From the NCBI RefSeq assembly GCF_013426205.1, contig NC_089424.1:496001-560000 (forward strand): a stretch of DNA of 64,000 bases, read 5' to 3'. Below the pieces are notes generated by a model. It saw nothing but the letters and a program-made list of their open reading frames with translations. It had not been told where the DNA came from and made no database searches. This document shows, piece by piece, positions 10,753-22,389 of the stretch. Numbering within the stretch: position 1 is the stretch's first letter; each line of letters begins with the position of its first letter. Made by a program: the position numbers and the translations under genes. This DNA comes from Metarhizium brunneum. Lineage: Eukaryota > Ascomycota > Sordariomycetes > Hypocreales > Clavicipitaceae.

Positions 10753-12057
10753 ACAGTCCTAGAGACCAGAAGCTCATTCCCGTTGCCGTCGGTTTTTTGG
10801 AAGCGCTAGGTTGGACCATGTGTCATATGGTACGGATTGGGACATAAAAAGGATGAGTAAGGACAAGATTGCGGAGATGTCGTGTTGGTAAACAGTGCGG
10901 CATTCTTTGCCAGGGATGGAAAAATTAAAGTACAAGGGTATTGTAAGCGGGTAAACTTTAGGAAGGATCAGTTTCGGTATGCTACATGAGGAAGAACCTG
11001 TCAGCGGCCAGTTGGTACGTTTGTTACAGGTTCGCAAAATAGTTTGCTTTCCATGTTTCAATTCCAGTATCACTAGCTAGCGACAGATGGACAAATGAAC
11101 GCCACGCGCTTCCCAAATCCAACGAAGTCAAGCGTAGAAATAGCTGTTCTTGACTTTTGTTGGATGCTTGGAAATGCCCAATACTTTGGAACCAATATTG
11201 CGGCCACAAGACTCACTGTTCAATCACATCGCAAAAGAGGAGAGGGGAGGTTGAGGGTGTGGCGGCACAGCATATAATCATACGGAACACGATTCCGGCA
11301 CGACGTTGCCCAGCTGTGCTGGAGCTGAGGACATGGCAATGCATGAAGGTTGCATCGTCTCAGTACCATGACCGCTTTTGTCGATTTAAAACGAAAACGG
11401 CATCGTGTGCGGGCGAAACGTACGGATAGGTGTCAGCAATGGAGCGGAAAGAGATGTTGGCATCTATTCTAGACATGTCTTTTCTATTGCAAGTCAACAT
11501 CTACGGGCAAAGTTGTTTATCAGCTACAGGCACGGCGAGACCAAAGTCGGGTTCATACTGGCGGACTACCTGGGTCTCCTTTGTGGATGATGTAGCCTCC
11601 GTATGTTTTCAATCGGCATGTCCTGCCCGATGGGAAATCGAGTCTCCCAAAAGGCATACAAACTTTACTGCTTTAATTGAATACGTCAATGTGACATATT
11701 ACTCTGTGTTTCCTGAGTTGTCACTTGTCTTAGAAAACCGAGGTGGTATTGGACCATCTTTTGAAACTATCACCTGTAAGACGCCCAAGGACAAGTGTCC
11801 TGGCTACGGACCTTCAACCTAGGGATGAGTTTCTCCCACAGCGTTTTGAGTGGTCGCGTGTTACCTCATCGTATATGTAGTCACATCCGATATGAAAACG
11901 CGGCTTCGTATTCCTGGTGAGAATACGCGTTTGAGTAGCAGTATCCGGCCATCAAAAAACTATAAAAGACCCCGATCTCTCTCACGTTCAGGATTGAACA
12001 GAAGCTACCAAGCCCTTCCAACCATACTAGCATTTACCTCTACACACAAACCCTACC
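10753..12057. other. Intergenic plus promoter of the secreted cysteine-rich protein
   Basis: No gene is supported. A 130-codon frame at 11430-11822 has no recognisable domain. The right end carries a clear TATA box ahead of the gene at 12058. Confidence 0.45.
11961..11968 (+). promoter_or_regulatory. TATA box of the small secreted protein gene
   Basis: TATAAAAG lies 90 bases before the ATG at 12058 and is followed by a pyrimidine-rich leader, consistent with a strongly inducible fungal promoter. Confidence 0.6.
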
Positions 12058-12457
12058 ATGGTGAAGTCCTCTACCTTGGCTCTTCTTGGTCTTGTCGCCG
12101 CGGCATCGGCGGAGAACTTTGAGTACTGGCCGGGTGACCGCTGTACTGGAAACATCGTCGGACGTGGTACTCTGGCTTGCGGAGCCAATCGACTTCCGGT
12201 TTTCCGTGGCATCCATAGCATCAATCTTATAGATGCGGATGGATTCCACACGCGTTTCTATGAGAGTAGAGACTGCACTGGCACCCCTTGGTTCACGGAT
12301 TACGGGGAGGGCGGCTGTGTGACGGATACCAGCGCCAGAACCAATTGCATCTACGTTGTTTGCTGGGTTCATCTACAAAAGGTACGTAAATTCATTCTCC
12401 CAACTCAAAACACCAATCAGCTTTTCTCACCATCAGATAGACTGCTCAATAATGTAA
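12058..12457 (+). CDS. Small secreted cysteine-rich protein
   Basis: Exons 12058-12381 and 12437-12457 (donor GTACGT, acceptor ATCAG) give 114 residues. Residues 1-18 are a signal peptide (MVKSSTLALLGLVAAASA). The mature part has seven cysteines, with repeated CTG contexts (GDRCTGNIV and SRDCTGTPWF). Without the tiny last exon there are six; the exon adds IDCSIM and a seventh cysteine, giving an odd number and a possible free thiol. The aromatic and glycine-rich pattern is compatible with a small beta-sandwich, but I cannot name the family. Likely extracellular. An effector role in host interaction is inference from size, signal peptide and cysteines only. Confidence 0.75.
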
Positions 12458-12614
12458 TATCTGGGACCGTGAAAGAAAATACAGGGGACTCGGCAAGATT
12501 CTAATAGCCTAGTTTAAGACCCAAATAGGGATCGTCTAGATATTACATACTCTGTAGAGCTAGTGAGATTGTCTTCCAAACGTCGAACCTATTTCATCAA
12601 TACTTGCTGTCGAG

Positions 12615-13685
12615 TCATTCACTCTCGGAAGATGTCTCATTTCTTTTGTCAATATCATTTGCCCAGTCCTGAAAGTGATCATCGCAACATTCGATCCTCC
12701 CATTCGGTATTCTATTCATGACTTGTTCCACTGCTTCTGAGAGATATTGTCTCGGGTTGCAATCTTGATGGTTTCGTCGAGGATCATCTGTTGTTTGACC
12801 AATGTCATGAATAACGACAGTCTTCAATTTCGTATACAACTCCAATATACTGTCCTTGACATGAATTGCGTCCGGCAATGGCCATAATCCAGCTCTACAC
12901 AGGCAAAAGGTCAGAGATCCTAGTATCATGGACTCGCAACGGTGTGGACCCAGCCAAGCTGCATGACGGCACCAACGTGGCTGCTCATCCACAACAAGTA
13001 GTTTCTGTATCATCTCCCGGAAAACTTGGATAAGCGATTGTATGGTCTGCAATCTAAAGGAAGAAATGTGTTCTATCTATACATGAGCGGGTGAAAGCAC
13101 AAGGAACCGCAGCGCCGTCAACTCTTGATACTCACCTGCGATGCCTGGCGGTGTCTGTAGCCCATCGGGACATGAATTTACGGGTGCTCTAGATTCCACC
13201 GTCAACCGACGAACTGCCAGGTAGAATGCATCCCTCTGGCCCAGCTCCCAGTAAATCCACAATGCCTTTGTGATTTCCTCTTGGGTGGATTGCGTGTTGG
13301 TGCCCAAAATCTTGGTCCATTTGGCGGTCCAAGGCCTCAAAGCAGTCATCATGTCGTATTTACGTGCAACGACGACCAGATCATATAATTCATCAACAGA
13401 CAGTGCTGGTGGTACCTGGTCGAATTTAGAGTGAATAATGCACAGCAGGGTGGTCATGGGGACAAGCGTATCATGGTGCACGTCAATGATTTGGTTTTCT
13501 CGTCTTGAAATAATTTCTGGTTCGTTTCCGACCGTGTCACCGTACAACATGCTGCGAAAGATGGACGAGGAGCGAGACAAGGCCCGCGAGCAAGCAGTGA
13601 AGACGACTGGTTCCTCTGAGTGGTCAAGACCAATGCGAAGTTGGGTGTCGCCATATCGATCCAATGTAACAGTCTTGTGGGACAT
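12615..13685 (-). CDS. BTB/POZ-like domain protein, paralogue A of a divergent pair
   Basis: Exons 13685-13136 (550 bases) and 13072-12615, joined over a 63-base intron with donor GTGAGT and acceptor ATAG; 335 residues. I chose the acceptor at 13073 because the nearer CTTTAG at 13054 breaks frame and the chosen one aligns with the paralogue. The N-terminal 100 residues follow a fungal BTB-like pattern: YGDTQLRI, then CSRALSRSSSIFRSMLYG, then a helical part with LSVDELYDLVVVARKYDM and LWIYWELGQRDAF. The C-terminal half contains MIQKLLVVDEQPRW. These proteins are thought to be protein-interaction adaptors; no catalytic motif is seen. The gene is divergent from paralogue B, 597 bases away. Confidence 0.78.
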
Positions 13686-14282
13686 GTTGAGGAATGCAAA
13701 AGATCAAGGCGATATTTCAGCAAGTAGACTGAAAGCCCGTATTAAAGTCGTCAATACAAGGCCCTCAATATGTCTGCCGCTATATTCAGCGTCAGTACGA
13801 CGCAAGTCTTTGTGCGGCGATGGCAAAGCAGAGAAATCTTGGTCGCCTGAACACTGCCTGTGTTCCATGGAGACCTTGCTCCGCCACCTCTAGGCCGTAT
13901 AATTATTCAGCAAGCATATAACTATATCGAGCTCATAAACCTAAATCGAATCGTTCGTGTGGCGCATGCCCGGATACGAGCTCCAACGCTCCACATGTAC
14001 GAAGCACTTGCTGGCTGCAACACGGCTTAGCAGAATACATGCCTGCTCACAGCCTCTTATCAGCTTATTAATGTGACCAAGGAAACTGGTTTCATCTCTA
14101 GTTTGGATCCCACTGTGGCATGGATTTCCAGCGCACTTGGGAAATGTCATGTCAATATATTTTGCCCTGCGTGCGAGTGTCGTCTTTAAACCCACTGGTA
14201 GCACAATGGAAATAAGTCATCTAATATCAAACAGGCAGACAAACAGCAACGCGCGGCCTGAAGGGCATTCGACATCTTTGGA
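13686..14282. promoter_or_regulatory. Shared divergent region between the two BTB-like paralogues
   Basis: The 597 bases hold both 5' ends and no open gene. Joint regulation is possible but no symmetric binding site stands out. Confidence 0.4.
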
Positions 14283-15273
14283 ATGTGTGAACCAAACATC
14301 GTATTTGATGACCTCGGAGACACCAAAATACAAGTGAAAAGACCTTGCGGCCTCGAGGCCAAGGCACGCCTCGTCTGTTCTCGGGCTCTAGCTCGAGCCT
14401 CGCCAGTTTTACACGTCAAGCTTCAAGAATGGTTGTCAGCCGAAAATACTACATCTCCTCGGTTGCATTGCTTGGAAATCGAGCTTCCCGCTGGCGACGA
14501 CGACTCCCTGACACTATTTCTCAACATCGCGCATGGGCGTTTCCTCGAAATACCCCGAAAGCTCAGCATCAGTCAGCTGTACAACCTAACCGCACTGACG
14601 CACTGCTATCAAAGTACCGGTCTTTTAGACCCTTGGGCTGACTCGTGGATATCCCTCATCGAAAGTCCTGCTCGTGGATTGAACTTGGCAAAATTGCTCT
14701 GGATATTTTGGGAACTTGGAAAAGAGACTGCTTTTACCGACATGGCTCACAGAATGGCAATGGAATTAGATACCACTGAGCTTCAGAGTGTCCGCCAACT
14801 TTGGGTGTCGTCAAAGACAACAGGTGTTCTTGGTATGCAAGTTGCACCATTGCTAAAACTTTGCATGCCAGTCTTGTCAAGCTAATTACCTTGCAGACAC
14901 TGTAGCCGGTATTCGAACAGAATTCCTTTCTTTTATAACGGACATTCTTCGGGACATGATGGAAAAGCTATTTGTCATGGATCAAAGCCCAAGGTGGTCT
15001 CGCTATACGGCACAGCCGAGTCTGCCTAGATGCCGACATGTAACGTACGAGTCCATCCAGTCTTCCCTCAAAGCGGTCAATATGTGGCCGTTGTCAGAGG
15101 CTACCGCTGTGAGAGAGAGCGCGGTAGAATTTTACTCCAAGCTGGCTGTTGTGGTTCATCATGGCCACCGAGACTGCGAATTTGCCAACTTCTGGGCTGG
15201 TAAAGTTCAACATGTGTTGAAGTCAAGACCTGTTGTTTCGACAAGGCTATACAGACAATTTAGATGTAATTGA
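14283..15273 (+). CDS. BTB/POZ-like domain protein, paralogue B of a divergent pair
   Basis: Exons 14283-14832 and 14897-15273 (donor GTATGC, acceptor TTGCAG) give 308 residues. The first exon is 550 bases, exactly as in paralogue A, with the intron in the same phase. Matching blocks include LVCSRALARASPV against TACSRALSRSSSI, LSISQLYNLTALTHCY against LSVDELYDLVVVARKY, LWIFWELGKETAF against LWIYWELGQRDAF, and MMEKLFVMDQSPRW against MIQKLLVVDEQPRW. The pair clearly arose by inverted duplication, with later protein divergence. The function is presumably adaptor-like and is unknown. Confidence 0.78.
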
Positions 15274-15936
15274 AACCAGATAGACCGGCATTTTCTATGT
15301 CTAGGTGGGATAGAGGCATGATTGCGTATTAGCCAGCACGAATTACGAATTATAGCATGAGCTGTATGGATAGATAGGGCGAGCCAATTTCGTGTTTCGC
15401 AGCGCTTCACGAAGCAATCACAAGGCTCTATGCGTATCAATTGCATAACTTCACACACAGTACGTACAGTAAAAAAACTAGAATGCTTCTATTAAACTCT
15501 GATTTATCCAGAGAATATATACCAATTTTAAGCTTATACCTCGCGGATGACTCGTACCATGCCTGGTGCTGCTTGGACATTTCAGTCGGTACCAAGGAAT
15601 TCCGCAAAGATAAGAAATAGCAGTCACAGATTTGATTCCACTAATATTTTCTATCCAGACCTCGATTAAGATGATAATTATGTTAATACAGCACTCTAAA
15701 ATACAACTTTCGTTTCAGATATTGCAATCTGGTTCAGCTTGGCATCATCGATACCCTGATACACCATCTTTTCTGGAGCACTTCCTCCAGAATCCGACAC
15801 GTGAAATTACATGGGCGATTCCCACAGATCAAATACATTGCTATCCCATCCAATACCAAATTCGTAGCTTGTAGCTAGTCCTGCCGGTCGAATGAACGGC
15901 ACCCCCCGCACCGGAAGCAGACCCTTGATTCGCAAA
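15274..15936. other. Intergenic, convergent 3' ends
   Basis: AT-rich stretch between the BTB-like gene and the small mitochondrial-type gene; both end here. Nothing else seen. Confidence 0.45.
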
Positions 15937-16301
15937 CTATTTCGATGTTTTGGCCTCCGATTCGGATAGCTTGCCCTTCTCCGTGGCTTTGTTGGGGCTG
16001 GGGGAGGAGAAATACGCGTAGGCAACCCCTAAGAAGAGTATGGTGCCGCCGATTGGAACCCTAGAATACCATGTAAGCGCTTCGTCTCTACGGTTTCCCC
16101 AAGCGATAAGCAAGAAACGAACCAATTCCGACGAAGGGTTTCTGAGAGATTGGATTTAGAAGGCGGAAGCTCTTGACCGCTGGCGTCGTCTTCGTACGTC
16201 TGCCGGCGAGCTGTTCCGGAGAAGCCGCGTGGCGCCGCAATCGCCGCCGGGCGGATGTGGTTCCGTACAAGACGGACGGAGGCTCTGGGAATGATAATCA
16301 T
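15937..16301 (-). CDS. Small mitochondrial-type single-pass membrane protein
   Basis: Exons 16301-16123 and 16060-15937 across a 62-base intron (donor GTTCGT, acceptor TCTAG) give 100 residues. The N-terminus MIIIPRASVRLVRNHIRPAA is Arg-rich and lacks acidic residues, and a GFSGTARRQTYEDD segment resembles a presequence cleavage region. After the junction one transmembrane helix, GGTILFLGVAYAYFS, is followed by a Lys/Glu-rich tail ending EAKTSK. This is the layout of small fungal inner-membrane or respiratory-complex accessory proteins. I cannot assign a specific one. Confidence 0.65.
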
Positions 16302-17153
16302 GGTGATGTTGATGGAGACCGTGACTATTTGATGGAAAAGTACAGACGGAGCTGTTTTTGTGGGAGAGGTATGTTCGCCAGTTGTACATGAGCCAGGACG
16401 ACACCTTGGGAGACTGGCGGTGGCCAAAAACATGTGACAACTATATACTTGAGCGTCAGAGGTGTCACACCACGTAGTGTCGGTATACAAGCTGGGACGC
16501 CACTGCTCCCTCTGTGGCCTCTGGCATTCCGGTGCAGATGCTGCTTCAATATTGGGTGGCGAATTTTGTGGCTCTCGAGAGTGTCGTCATGGGCTTGGGT
16601 TCTGGATGCGGGGACGAGGACGACACACCTGTTGCATGTCTGCTGTGTAACCGGTGTGTCGACAAGTTTCTTTGCCTGCTAAGTCTGCTTGACTGGTTGC
16701 GCCGGTAGACGTCTATTGGAAGTCGAGGGCCTCTGATGTAGTCAGTCGGCTAAATGCACCTCCAGAAGACTTCATACCAAGCTACAGTCCAATATATATA
16801 TGCTGAAGCCCAATATACTTGAACTAACATCTAATCTCTTCACCAGAGCTATAGTCATACTGGCTGGGAAGTGTCTTTTATTCAAGCTATTGTGGTCCCC
16901 TGATCAGTCGGTTTTATCCGATATCACTCAGCTAGATTTAACGCCCCTCACACAGTCTATCACATTAGACATTTTGTCGCCAGACAACGAATCTATCCAT
17001 TGAGTACAGCGTTTGCGGCAGAAAAATAAACCAAAACTTCAAATATTCCAGGTTTTTTCTATAAACCCATTTTTGGCTCCAACGAGATGTACAACGCGAT
17101 GTGGTGGTCTATACCATCATCCAATGAAGCGCTTCACAAGCGCCAGGCAAACA
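16302..17153. other. Intergenic, no gene recognised
   Basis: Holds the promoter of the small mitochondrial-type gene at its left end and the 3' side of the MFS gene at its right. No frame with recognisable content. Confidence 0.45.
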
Positions 17154-18697
17154 CTACACTCTAGCAAATATCTTCCTGTTCATCATCAAGCGGACTGCCA
17201 AAATTAAACCTGCGCTTGCAAGTGTCAAGGACCCAGCGTAAAAGAACGTGGGCCGAAACGCGGCGAGCCCAGCCTCCGCGCCACCATACGCATCCAACAA
17301 GTACCCAGCGATAGGCGATCCCTAAGCACCTATTATCAGCTCACTCCTTATAGAAAGTATATACTGGGCGTATATTTTTGCTCTTACCATAAAGTACCCA
17401 AAAGTCCATGAAGTTGTCAGCATAGACATGACATTGGCAAGTTGGCCGTCCCCGAAAACCGCTCCGACCACCACAGGCATCAGACTGAAGAAGCCACCAG
17501 AACCGATCCCGTTCAAGACGGCGAAAAAGACCAGAAGCCCCAGTGAAGACGCAAACGGCCAGAGTGCCATTGCGCTGACACCAATGACAGTGAGCGAGAT
17601 GAGCAAGCTGTTTACAGGGCCGAGATAAGCGTCTGCCCCAAAGCCCATGCCAATACGGCCCAGAGCAGAGGCAATGTTCCAGCATGCAAGAATGGCAGCG
17701 GCGGCCTGGCCAGAGAATCCCATATTCGCCACGTAAAGTGGGAGCAGGAAGGGGGGCACGAATAGAGGAAACGTGGCAATTGCTCCCATGACGAGCATCA
17801 TGTTAAACTTGACGCTGCGGAAAAGACGCCTGTGTCCCGCGTCAGTACCATACGCCCCAAACCATATGTATGCCTTCTCCGGCCCGGTGAACCTACCATT
17901 GGACGCTTGACACGGCGCGTCCACGTCCAGCAGGGGCTCTCAGGAAGTACGACGCCGTGATGCAAATTGCCCACGCAAGAGCTCCGAGAATCTTCAAAGC
18001 CGACTCGAGCCCCACGACCCCAATCAGCTTTTCCATGGAGACGGAGATGACGGCAGATCCGATTCCAGCGCCGCCAAAGACAACACCGGTCGCCAAACCT
18101 CGCTTCCTCTTGAACCACAGCGATGGCACCGTGGCCGCAGGCTGCGAGCAGAATCAGCCCATCAGAGTCACATGGCATCAGGAGGTGAGACTGGAAAAGA
18201 CTCCTTACCAGAAATAACAAGGCGGAGCCTATGCCAAACAAGAAGCCTTGGGTGACAAACATGGCGGGCACCGACTTGGTGGACCAGCCTGCGGTGAACT
18301 CGCCAAGGCCTAGGAATAGGCTTCCGATGAGGGCAGTGACCCTGTAGCCCGCAAGCTTGATGATTCTGGCTACAATCATGCCGGTAAGCGGCGACATGGC
18401 TGCCCCGACTGAGCCGATGAAGGACAGTGTCGAGATGCTGGCGAGGCGTGACTCGGTGAGGTGAAGCTGCACGATGCCATAGGAATAAATCAAGCCAAGG
18501 AAGACGAAGAAGATGGCTGATCCGGCAGCCACCACCACCCAGCCTTCCTTGGTATCCCAGTTGGTGTCGTTGTCGCTCAACCGCATGGGGGTTGTGTCGT
18601 GTTCGTCGTGATCCTCCAGCCTTGCAAGTCGAATGTCGTCATGGCTCGTTGGCTCAGACACCGCGATCGGCTGCACGGTTGTGATTGTACTTGACAT
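17154..18697 (-). CDS. MFS transporter, monocarboxylate-porter-like (MCT family)
   Basis: Four exons: 18697-18209, 18141-17897, 17829-17388 and 17321-17154; introns are 66-67 bases; 447 residues. A charged cytosolic N-terminus of about 45 residues precedes DTKEGWVVVAAGSAIFFVFLG, the usual MCT start after a D-G-W motif. Twelve hydrophobic segments are expected. Recognisable blocks are YSYGIVQLHL, LTGMIVARI, PAATVPSLWFKRKRGLATGV (loop and helix typical of fungal MCT-like proteins), GIGSAVISV and the C-terminal NGIGSGGFFSLMPVV. It is probably a plasma-membrane carrier for a monocarboxylate or similar small acid. The substrate is not determinable, since many fungal members do not carry lactate or pyruvate. 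Confidence 0.88.
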
Positions 18698-19123
18698 TTC
18701 TTTTTATTTTTGTTTGTTTCCATGAGGCATTGGTGGGTGATACTAAAGTTGGTTGCTATTTCGGAATAAAACAGTAAATAGCTTGACGTTTCTCGGTGGC
18801 TGGATCCTGACATCTTCCCCATGACTCACGATGGACTCGCGCCCTGCGGTGGACACTAGTGTTACAAGAGGGCGTATTCACTCGACCTAAACTACTTACC
18901 CTGGGGGAGGATGGATAGATCCAGGCATCTTTATTTTGCGCTTGCATAGTCGTTTTCTGCATGTCCACAGGTCATATCTTCGGTCGGCATGAATAAAAAT
19001 GCCACTGCCAGCCACCAGGGCAATACACCCGACCAATCCCAGAAGACCGTCCGCGACGACGCACCTCACACAGCCGTATTTTGTCTTGGAATCCACTGTT
19101 ACACTTGTCAGCGAGGCTGCCAA
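18698..19123. promoter_or_regulatory. MFS promoter region and 3' side of CHL1
   Basis: Both flanking genes run on the minus strand, so this 426-base gap holds the MFS upstream region and the end of the CHL1 transcript. No specific element recognised. Confidence 0.35.
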
Positions 19124-21996
19124 TTACTCCCGCTGCTTATCCCGAAAAAACCCCCCCAAACTCCCCATCAAGCCCCCCAGCATATTCATCGAAGCCTTCC
19201 CATCGCCGCCACTACCACGCGCATCCATCCCACTTCGAATCCATCCTGGCAGTTTGCCCTGGATTCGTTCGGTGGCATACCTCCTATCGACCAGTACAAT
19301 CGCCGCATAGTCGCCTTTGTGACGAATCGCGCGGCCAATACTCTGGTTGACGGCCCGCATACACGCGTTTTCGTAGAAGTCTCTCGCGGCCTGCTTAGCT
19401 CGTGCCGCAGCTTCATCCTTGGTTAGCTTGGAGCCAGCGTCACGCCTACCGTCTTGTAGATTTGCCAGCGTAGTCGATTCAATATAGTCCATCTTGGCTT
19501 TCCACTCCGGCGATGCAATATTCGGGTATGGCAGGCCGACGACCATGACGCATCGGCCCAAGCGATCCGAGAAGTTGATGCCTTCGGACATTTTCCCTCC
19601 CACAACACTGAGGAGGAGTGCGCCGCCTTTGCCTTTCACCGGACCCGTGGTGCTTCCCCCATTCCCGAGGATCACTTGCGAATACTCTTGGAGGACCTCG
19701 TCGCTGGAGCAGCCTTTTGTTTCGCGAAAAACCTTTTTTCGAGTTTGCAAACGGTCCCAAATGGTTGTTTGGGGGTTCTTGTCTCCCGAGGCTCGTCGAC
19801 TCCACGCTGCGACGACTTCTTCAAGATATCCGTAGCTTGGGAAGAAGACCACGACGCCGTCGGGGACAACTGAGCAGATATTCAGTATTGCCAGGCCCAG
19901 CTCCTTGACCATTTCCTCGTCCCCTCGACGCTGGTAGCTGAATTCAAAGCTTGAGCCACCTGGACGAGTCCCCGTTAACGTCCAGACACACAGGTTTTCG
20001 CGTGGTATTACATGTCCGCAGCTCAAGGTGGTTACTTTGGGGTCAGCGAGCGCTGGGAAAAGATGGTTCTTGTAGTCGTCGAAGGGCGACATGGTGCCTC
20101 CTGCCAGTATGACCGCGCGCGCGCTGGACACAATAGATGAGAATGCATGCGTTGGAGAGAGCAACAGGTACGAAAGCTGAACGTCTTGGACCGGTCCACT
20201 GGTCTTCTGGTAGAATATTCGGCCCTCGGAGCTCGGGTTTGTAAGGGCTACAAGGAACGAGACCAGAGTATGCAGGACTGGTGTGCTCGACTTCGTCCCC
20301 GGCTTGCCCGAGTCGTTTTCGCTCTCGACATGTGCTGCGTAGCTCTCAATCTTGTATGCCAGTTTGGACTCTTGGATGTACTGAATAAGCTCAAACATGT
20401 TGATCTGGTCGATGCCCTTCGGTCGAGTCAAGTCGTTTGCGTCCACGATTCCGTGCTGCTGCTGTCTTGGAATTAGCTGCCACGTTTGACATAGTGCGCG
20501 AGAGAGAACGTACCTTGAAGCCTTTTGCCCCATTCATCCACTCGGTCAAGCCATCAATCACTCGCCCGACTCTTCCCACATTAACACGGTTGACACCTTT
20601 GAGCTTCTTGCCAAACCGCTTCACATAAATTCCTAGCATCCCTCGCCCTTTGTGAAGGTCACTGAGTTTGATCTCTGCAGCATGTACATTAGCAACGGCA
20701 TCCATCACATTGTGTGCCTCATCAATGATGACAACATTCCCCTCCAACTTGATCCCCAGCGCCTCCCGGGCACTTCTTTGAAGCAGGAGGGGATATGGCA
20801 GAGTGATGATTTCCGCACCAGGTAGTGCCGACCGGGATGCATAGTATGGACACACGGCCAAAGACTTGCCAAGCTGATGCAAATCTTCAATGTCCGGGAC
20901 AGTAGCCAAAGCCGAATCGCGAAAGTGATGTGTTTGGCTCAGGAGCTCCTCTTTTGGAACATACGGGCATTTCTTGGCAGACTTCGACTGCTGGAGCTCA
21001 GCACAGCGATCATTGATGGCCTGCACTGATCCGAGTCGCGCGACGGACGGGTTGATACACAACCTTTGTCGAGAAGACAGCGGGAGTAGTTTGACCGTCT
21101 CTTCGACAGACGACTTTTTCTCTGCGAGAGAAGTCGGCAGTGATGAAGGAAACTTTGGGCGGCGCAGTTCCGTAATGAATTGCGACAGTTGCGAGTGTGT
21201 TCTAGATGTATAATAGATCTACAGACGGTCACTAAGGGCATCTTCAAAGTGGCCGTGTGGAAAAGCACTCCTCGCACCTTGATCTCTTCTTCTAGAATAT
21301 CATTGTCCTCTTCTCTCTTTCGAGGAGCACCAAGGCCGATGCGCTCTAACACCTCACGCGACTCTTTACTTAAGCCGGACAGGGCATCTTGGACACCTGT
21401 GTCGCGATCCCCCCAGTCATCTAGTAGCCATTCGGCCTCATCAGCATCCATGTCATTGCCATCACCAGGAGTGATTGCTTCCTCGAGGCGGCGGCGCTTA
21501 CGGCCCCGGTCTTCAAGTGCTTTTTCCTTTAACCGGATGGCTTCGAGACGCTTCTCACGATCTTCCCACCTCTGAACCAGCTCCTCGCGTTTTCGCCGTA
21601 GTAGTTGGTCGACGAGCCACGCCGGTTCGTCTTTATAAGCATCTCCCGCATTTTGCATCGATACCTCAAGTTTGTTGGACTTGAAGTTTCGAAGCCAGGT
21701 AAGTGAGGCGCAGATTAATGAAAGGGATTTACCCTGCAAAATGTGAGTGGCTCGGCGTGTCATGGTCATGAGAGAGCCCATGTACAAGCAATTCCGACCA
21801 ACGATGGGAATGTGTCACATACAGTGCCTGTTGGGCTTTCCAAGATACCAACTTGACCTTCACCCTTGTCTAAAACGTCATATACAGTCCTCATAAACTG
21901 TTCTTGGACAGCGTATGGAGTGTATGGATGGTGGAAATCCAGCTTCTCCAGATGGCGCGTAGCGTCATCTACACTGGTGGTGGCGGCAGAAGCCAT
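19124..21996 (-). CDS. CHL1: ATP-dependent DNA helicase CHL1 (DDX11/XPD-like, Fe-S)
   Basis: Five exons are not needed: four exons, 21996-21823, 21733-21278, 21218-20514 and 20461-19124, give 890 residues. Walker A SPTGTGKS spans the first splice site. Motif Ia is IYYTSRTHSQLSQF, followed by four Cys (about residues 264, 282, 294, 333) that match the Fe-S cluster of XPD-like helicases. Motif II IIDEAHN lies near residue 376, and the motif VI region is SIGRAIRHKGDY. An insertion rich in Arg and Glu follows Walker A, as in yeast Chl1. The family is a 5'-to-3' nuclear helicase acting in sister-chromatid cohesion and genome stability. Length agrees with yeast (about 860). The last acceptor sits in a CAG repeat, so the junction may shift by 3 or 6 bases. 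Divergent from the ribosomal protein gene. Confidence 0.93.
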
Positions 21997-22389
21997 GATG
22001 GCTCATCTCATCAGTCTCGGCCGGGGAGAGATTCATAATAGCACTGTCGTCATCTACACCTGATGGCGACGGCCGCAACGCGTCTTTGGATGAAGAGCCC
22101 AGTTCTTGGATACGAACCAGTGCCCCTTGTCCCTTTTGTCATTAGTGGGGTCAGCTTCAAAGCGTCTCCACGGTGAGACCACGAAGTCACCTGATACGGA
22201 AGAGGCCCACTTCCAGCCACGAAAGCCCACACCGCACCACACAAATGATGTTAGGGCTAAATTGCCCTCTCGCTAACAATTTTCTGGGTCCCATGCAGCC
22301 AGGAACCTGAGTAGGCGCAAAATCATCACCACCTACTCTCAGTCTTCGACGACAAACCATCGGAAAGCGACAACACCACAACCGTCGCC
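21997..22389. promoter_or_regulatory. Bidirectional promoter region between CHL1 and the uL15 gene
   Basis: The 393 bases separate two ATGs in divergent orientation. CT-rich sequence precedes the ribosomal protein ATG. No single motif can be named with confidence. Confidence 0.45.

Noticed and set aside
11430..11822. 130-codon plus-strand frame
   Set aside because: No signal peptide, domain or family resemblance, and no ATG at its start except one internal; left as intergenic.
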